Source: Actinomycetes bacterium
Lineage (GTDB): Bacteria > Actinomycetota > Actinomycetes > Mycobacteriales > Mycobacteriaceae
Reading direction: 5' to 3'
Assembly (NCBI GenBank): GCA_023388385.1
Contig: JAEWGK010000122.1
Span: forward strand, 1 to 24,131
Length of the DNA stretch: 24,131 bases
The first letter of the stretch is position 1; each line of letters starts with the position of its first letter. A program made the translations under genes and the position numbers. The notes under the pieces were generated by a model. The model had not been told where the DNA came from and did not search any database. It was given only the letters and a program-made list of their open reading frames with translations. Positions 21,488 through 24,131 of this stretch are shown piece by piece.

Positions 21488-22660
21488 TCAGGCGAAGCCG
21501 CCCTTGGCCAGGCGACGGCCGATGATCTCCTTCATGATCTCGTTGGTGCCGCCGTAGATGGTCTGCACCTTGGAGTCCAGGTAGTGGGTGGAGATCGGGT
21601 ACTCGAGCATGAAACCGTAGCCGCCGAACAGCTGGAGGCACCGGGTGACGATGTCCTGCTGCTCCTCGGTGGTCCAGAACTTCGCCATCGAGGCGCCGAC
21701 CTCATCGAGCTTGCCGGCGTTGTGGGCCATGACGGCCTGGTCGACGAAGGCCTGCATGGAGGTGCAGCGGGTCGCGATGTCGGCCAGGAAGTGCGCGTGG
21801 ACCTGATGGTCGATCAGGCGGCGGCCGAAGGTCTCGCGCTCCTGGGCGTAGTTGTAGGCCAGGGTCCAGGCGCGGCGGGAGGTCGCGACGGAGCCGACGG
21901 CCAGGGTCAGGCGCTCATGGGCCAGGTTGGTGCGGAGGTAGCCGAACGCGGCGCCCTCCTCGCCGATGAGGTTCGCGCCCGGGACGCGGACGTTGTCGAA
22001 GTGCAGCTCGGCGGTGTCCTGGGCCTTCAGGCCGACCTTCTGCAGCGGGCCGTTCTTGGTGTAGCCCTCCAGGTCGGAGTCGACGACGAACATGGAGACG
22101 CCAGCGCGGCCCTTGGACGGGTCGGTGACGGCGACGACCAGCGCGAAGTCGGACAGCATGCCGTTGGAGATGAACGTCTTGGAGCCGTTGAGGATCCAGT
22201 CGTCGCCGTCCTTCTTGGCGAAGGTGCGGATGCCGGCGAGGTCGGAGCCGGCGCCCGGCTCGGTCATGGCGAGGCAGCCGATGAGATCGCCCGCGTTCAT
22301 CGGGGCGAGGTAGCGCTGCTTCAGGTCCTCGGAGGCGAACTTGGCCAGGTACGGGGCGACCAGGTCATTGAGGGTGCCGAAGGAGACGACGATGGAGCCG
22401 CAGTCCGCGTTGGTCAGCTCCTCGTTAAGGACCTGGTTGTAGCGGAAGTCCATTTCGCCGCCGCCGCCGTAGGCCTCCGGGGTGGACATGCCGATGAGGC
22501 CGAGCTCGCCGGCCTTCTTGAACACCTCGCGGTCCGGCATGCCCTCCTTGTGCCAGCGCTCGACGTTCGGGGTGATCTCCTTCTCGACGAAGCCCCGGAC
22601 CATCTGCCGGAACATCTCGTGTTCTTCCTCGAAGTGCGTGCGGGGCAGGAAATCCTTCAT
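21488..22660 (-). CDS. Acyl-CoA dehydrogenase (long-chain type active site)
   Basis: This is an FAD-dependent acyl-CoA dehydrogenase of 390 aa, introducing the alpha,beta double bond in fatty acid or branched acyl-CoA oxidation and passing electrons to ETF. Motifs are AMTEPGAGSDL (131-141), WILNGSKTFISNG (155-167), and the C-terminal FGGYGFMLEYP and YGGTNEIMKEIIGR. Where most family members have the catalytic Glu (YEGT), this protein has Gly370. Glu249 in LAHERL falls where long-chain and isovaleryl-CoA dehydrogenases carry theirs. GGAAAGG precedes the ATG at 22660. It is a single-gene unit with a terminator on one side and an operator-like palindrome on the other. The exact substrate is unknown. 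Confidence 0.92.
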   Translation of the reverse strand: MKDFLPRTHFEEEHEMFRQMVRGFVEKEITPNVERWHKEGMPDREVFKKAGELGLIGMSTPEAYGGGGEMDFRYNQVLNEELTNADCGSIVVSFGTLNDLVAPYLAKFASEDLKQRYLAPMNAGDLIGCLAMTEPGAGSDLAGIRTFAKKDGDDWILNGSKTFISNGMLSDFALVVAVTDPSKGRAGVSMFVVDSDLEGYTKNGPLQKVGLKAQDTAELHFDNVRVPGANLIGEEGAAFGYLRTNLAHERLTLAVGSVATSRRAWTLAYNYAQERETFGRRLIDHQVHAHFLADIATRCTSMQAFVDQAVMAHNAGKLDEVGASMAKFWTTEEQQDIVTRCLQLFGGYGFMLEYPISTHYLDSKVQTIYGGTNEIMKEIIGRRLAKGGFA

Positions 22661-22749
22661 GGTGTGCCTTTCCTCTGCGGATGGTGCGTTGGTGGTCGCG
22701 GGTCGCGCATGAGCGCGCGGTCCGTCCTGAAACCAGTATGCCCGTATAT

Positions 22750-22763
22750 GTGAGCCGTCTCAC
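22750..22763. promoter_or_regulatory. Palindrome GTGAG-CCGT-CTCAC, operator candidate
   Basis: A perfect 5-4-5 inverted repeat lies about 90 nt upstream of the acyl-CoA dehydrogenase ATG. On the minus strand it follows TTGACG (22776-22771), a possible -35, so it would sit across the -10 region. This form is common for TetR-family repressors of fatty acid genes. No regulator gene is visible nearby. Confidence 0.45.
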
Positions 22764-22971
22764 GGCCCTACGTCAAGTTCGCCCCCGGTCGGGTGGAACG
22801 GGTGCGCTCCCTGGAGGCTGTGATCACCCCCGTGCGGGCATTCGCGATCAAGTGAGGCAATGCTAAGCGAAATGCCGCCCGGGCTGCGCGGATGGTCGGT
22901 CTGGCGCCCGCCGGGATGCGCCTGCGGGCGGACCGGGAGGGGGTGATTTAGCGAACATCTATATTTTCTAA

Positions 22972-23002
22972 TTGACCTGAGGGGCGGATCGGCGACTAGT
23001 AT
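22972..23002 (+). promoter_or_regulatory. Promoter candidate in long intergenic region
   Basis: TTGACC (22972-22977) and TAGTAT (22997-23002) are 19 nt apart; ACTAGT (22995-23000) gives a 17-nt spacer. An A+T-rich run (22946-22973) lies directly upstream. No protein gene follows on this strand. Confidence 0.45.
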
Positions 23003-23008
23003 CAGGGC

Positions 23009-23101
23009 CAGTGGTCATCAACTGCCACGCAGTCACAGGCAACCTCCAATTGCACACGCGGCACAGGCGGCGCCCCCGTAACTCGGGGACGTCGCCTGTG
23101 C
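23009..23101 (+). ncRNA. Candidate small RNA, about 93 nt
   Basis: A plus-strand promoter candidate is followed by a short stretch ending in a strong hairpin (23061-23101). It also holds a small stem-loop GTGG..CCAC near 23011-23028 and a probably unpaired CCTCC (23044-23048) that could pair with Shine-Dalgarno sequences. CACAGGC occurs twice (23034-23040, 23062-23068), and either copy can pair with GCCTGTG (23094-23100). There is no T-run, and the hairpin is also well placed to terminate the minus-strand gene ending at 23172. The call is tentative. The rest of the 511-nt gap (22661-23171) shows no protein gene. Confidence 0.35.
23061..23101. terminator. Strong hairpin downstream of pcaD-like gene
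   Basis: GCACAGGCG (23061-23069) pairs with CGCCTGTGC (23093-23101), extended by further pairs and CCCC/GGGG (23074-23077, 23085-23088). It lies 70 nt after the pcaD-like stop on the minus strand and at the end of the candidate small RNA on the plus strand. Confidence 0.65.
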
Positions 23102-23171
23102 TGATCGTGGCGGATGGGATGCGGTTCGGCGCCGGCCCTCGCCACCTGCCTCTCGCAGCCCGGCGCTCCGC

Positions 23172-23945
23172 CTAGTGCGCCGCCCAGTGTGCGGCGAGCG
23201 TCGAGTTGACCAGGTCCGCCTGCTCGACGTTGACCAGGTGCTTCGCGGGCGACAGCGTCACCATGCGGGAGCCGTCGAGACGCTCGTGGAGGCCGCGGAC
23301 GACCTCGAGGGCGGTGGAGGTGTCCTGCTCGCCGGCGACGACCAGCGTCGCCAGTCGGATGCGCTCCTCGACCGCGGGCAGCCGATCGCGGGAATCGAAG
23401 CCGGCGATGGCGTGGCAGCAGCCCGCATAGCCGTCGTCGGAGGTGCAGGCGATGCCCTCGGAGTAGGAGGCGGGCAGTTCCGGCGTGCGCGCGAAGCACG
23501 CGTCGGTGAACCAGTTGCGGACGACGGTGTCCGCCAGCGCTCCGGTGCCCTCGCGGCCGACGAGCTCCGCCTTGTCCAGCCAGGCGTCCGTCTCCCCGAA
23601 CTTCGGGGCGGTGGACATCAGGGCGAGCGACCGGACGCGGTCCGGGTGCTCCAGCGCCAGCGTCTGCGCGACGGCGCCGCCGAGCGACAGGCCGGCGACA
23701 TGCGCGGCGCCGACGCCCAGGTCGTCGAGCAGTTCGACGGCGTCGGCCGCCAGCTCGGGCATGGTGTACGGCCCCACCGGCGCGGGTGATTCGCCGTGGC
23801 CGCGCAGGTCGGCGGCGATGACGCGGAAGTAGTCGCCCAGGACGCGGATCTGCGGCGCCCACATGCCGCGGGTCGCGCCCAGCGAGCCGAGCAGCAGGAC
23901 GGCGGGGGCGCCCTCGGGGCCGTGGACGTCGTACGCCAACTTCAT
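23172..23945 (-). CDS. pcaD: 3-oxoadipate enol-lactonase (PcaD-like alpha/beta hydrolase)
   Basis: This is an alpha/beta hydrolase of 257 aa, predicted to open 3-oxoadipate enol-lactone in the beta-ketoadipate pathway for protocatechuate or catechol breakdown. The catalytic triad is Ser87 in the elbow GLSLGG, Asp208 in VAGEQD and His236 in SPAKHLV. Family features are LLLGSLGATRGMWAPQ (17-32), DLRGHGESPAPVGPYTM (46-62) and the cap-domain NWFTDACFA (144-152). The frame is open further upstream; the ATG at 23945 matches the family N-terminus (MKLAYDVHGP) and has GGAG-type sequence ahead of it. PcaD is favoured over related hydrolases by the early motifs, but other pca genes are outside the window. 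Confidence 0.82.
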   Translation of the reverse strand: MKLAYDVHGPEGAPAVLLLGSLGATRGMWAPQIRVLGDYFRVIAADLRGHGESPAPVGPYTMPELAADAVELLDDLGVGAAHVAGLSLGGAVAQTLALEHPDRVRSLALMSTAPKFGETDAWLDKAELVGREGTGALADTVVRNWFTDACFARTPELPASYSEGIACTSDDGYAGCCHAIAGFDSRDRLPAVEERIRLATLVVAGEQDTSTALEVVRGLHERLDGSRMVTLSPAKHLVNVEQADLVNSTLAAHWAAH

Positions 23946-24020
23946 GGTCTGTCTCCGTTCCTCCCCGTCGCGGGGATGCGTGCGTGCGGTCGTTCGTGGC
24001 GCGTCCGTGCCGGCGGGCGC

Positions 24021-24058
24021 GGGTGCCCGGGTCGTGCGTGACGACGCCCCGGGCGCCC
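24021..24058 (-). terminator. Hairpin between pcaD-like gene and upstream gene
   Basis: GGGTGCCCGGG (24021-24031) pairs with CCCGGGCGCCC (24048-24058) with one G-T pair, and TCGT/ACGA extends the stem inside. It lies 35 nt after the stop of the gene at the right edge, so it probably ends or attenuates that transcript before pcaD. Confidence 0.55.
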
Positions 24059-24093
24059 CGCCCCCGACGCGCGGGCGCACCGGCCCGCCGAGG

Positions 24094-24131
24094 TCAGTCG
24101 CCGTCGGCGACGGCGCGGGCCTGCTCGGCGG
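24094..24131 (-). CDS. C-terminal end of a minus-strand gene (partial)
   Basis: The frame reads AEQARAVADGD and stops with TGA at 24096-24094; the rest lies beyond the window. Codon use fits the neighbours, and a terminator-like hairpin follows. Too little is present to name it. A pca pathway gene would be expected from the pcaD-like neighbour, but that is a guess. Confidence 0.45.
   Translation of the reverse strand, partial: AEQARAVADGD

Noticed and set aside
18690..21525. Long plus-strand open frames opposite the two peptidases
   Set aside because: Shadows of the two complete minus-strand pepC genes; compositionally biased and without family motifs.
22838..22876. Inverted repeat GCATTCGC / GCGAAATGC
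   Set aside because: Imperfect with a bulge and a 21-nt loop, far from any mapped promoter element; too weak to call an operator or terminator.
23009..23101. 6C RNA of actinobacteria
   Set aside because: That RNA has two hairpins with loops of six or more cytosines. Here only one C-run is present and it is paired with GGGG.

Overview
The window is a high-GC chromosomal segment from an actinomycete of the order Mycobacteriales, most likely a Corynebacterium. Four things point there. There is a mycothiol S-conjugate amidase (mca). The first half has the gene order eno - divIC - DUF501 - ppx - tRNA-Leu ... greA - DUF4307 - mca - small membrane protein ... uppS - coaA - glyA, which I recall from Mycobacterium tuberculosis (Rv1023-1026 and Rv1080c-1093). 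The run DAHP synthase - uppS - coaA - glyA matches C. glutamicum from memory. Many genes appear to be leaderless. I did not compute GC content, and the species is not determined.

Region 1 (1-13100) is conserved housekeeping. It starts with the end of enolase, then a divisome protein, a DUF501 protein and an exopolyphosphatase-family protein, the last two overlapping by 4 nt. A tRNA with anticodon UAA follows. Next come a succinate-semialdehyde dehydrogenase (-), a small acidic DUF5709-type protein (-), a Bax inhibitor-1/YccA membrane protein (+), greA (-), a DUF4307 membrane protein (-), mca and a small membrane protein (+), a DAHP synthase (+), a short-type cis-prenyltransferase (+), pantothenate kinase (-) and glyA (+). 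The 215 nt before the DAHP synthase gene hold a tiny leader ORF with clustered Trp-Phe-Tyr-Phe codons and a rho-independent terminator. This is a ribosome-mediated attenuator for the entry step of aromatic amino acid synthesis. A large imperfect inverted repeat and a terminator close the region after glyA.

Region 2 (13104-17103, all minus) is a zinc uptake locus. It runs zinT-like lipoprotein, znuA-like binding lipoprotein, znuC ATPase, znuB permease. A promoter upstream of zinT has an 18-bp palindrome in its spacer and -35, a likely metal-responsive operator. The binding protein carries an inserted domain of about 145 residues, and the ZinT protein ends in four histidines.

Region 3 (17104-24131) is more accessory. 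It holds a degraded amino-acid permease gene, a PaaG-like crotonase, two tandem bleomycin-hydrolase-type aminopeptidases, an acyl-CoA dehydrogenase with a TetR-type operator candidate, a roughly 510-nt non-coding stretch with a candidate small RNA, and a 3-oxoadipate enol-lactonase (pcaD-like). The end of one further minus-strand gene lies at the right edge.

I found no insertion sequence, integrase, phage gene or CRISPR array, and no clearly new multi-gene system. The best leads are the aromatic attenuator, the insertion in the zinc-binding protein, the UAA tRNA with a short variable loop, and the candidate small RNA near 23009-23101.
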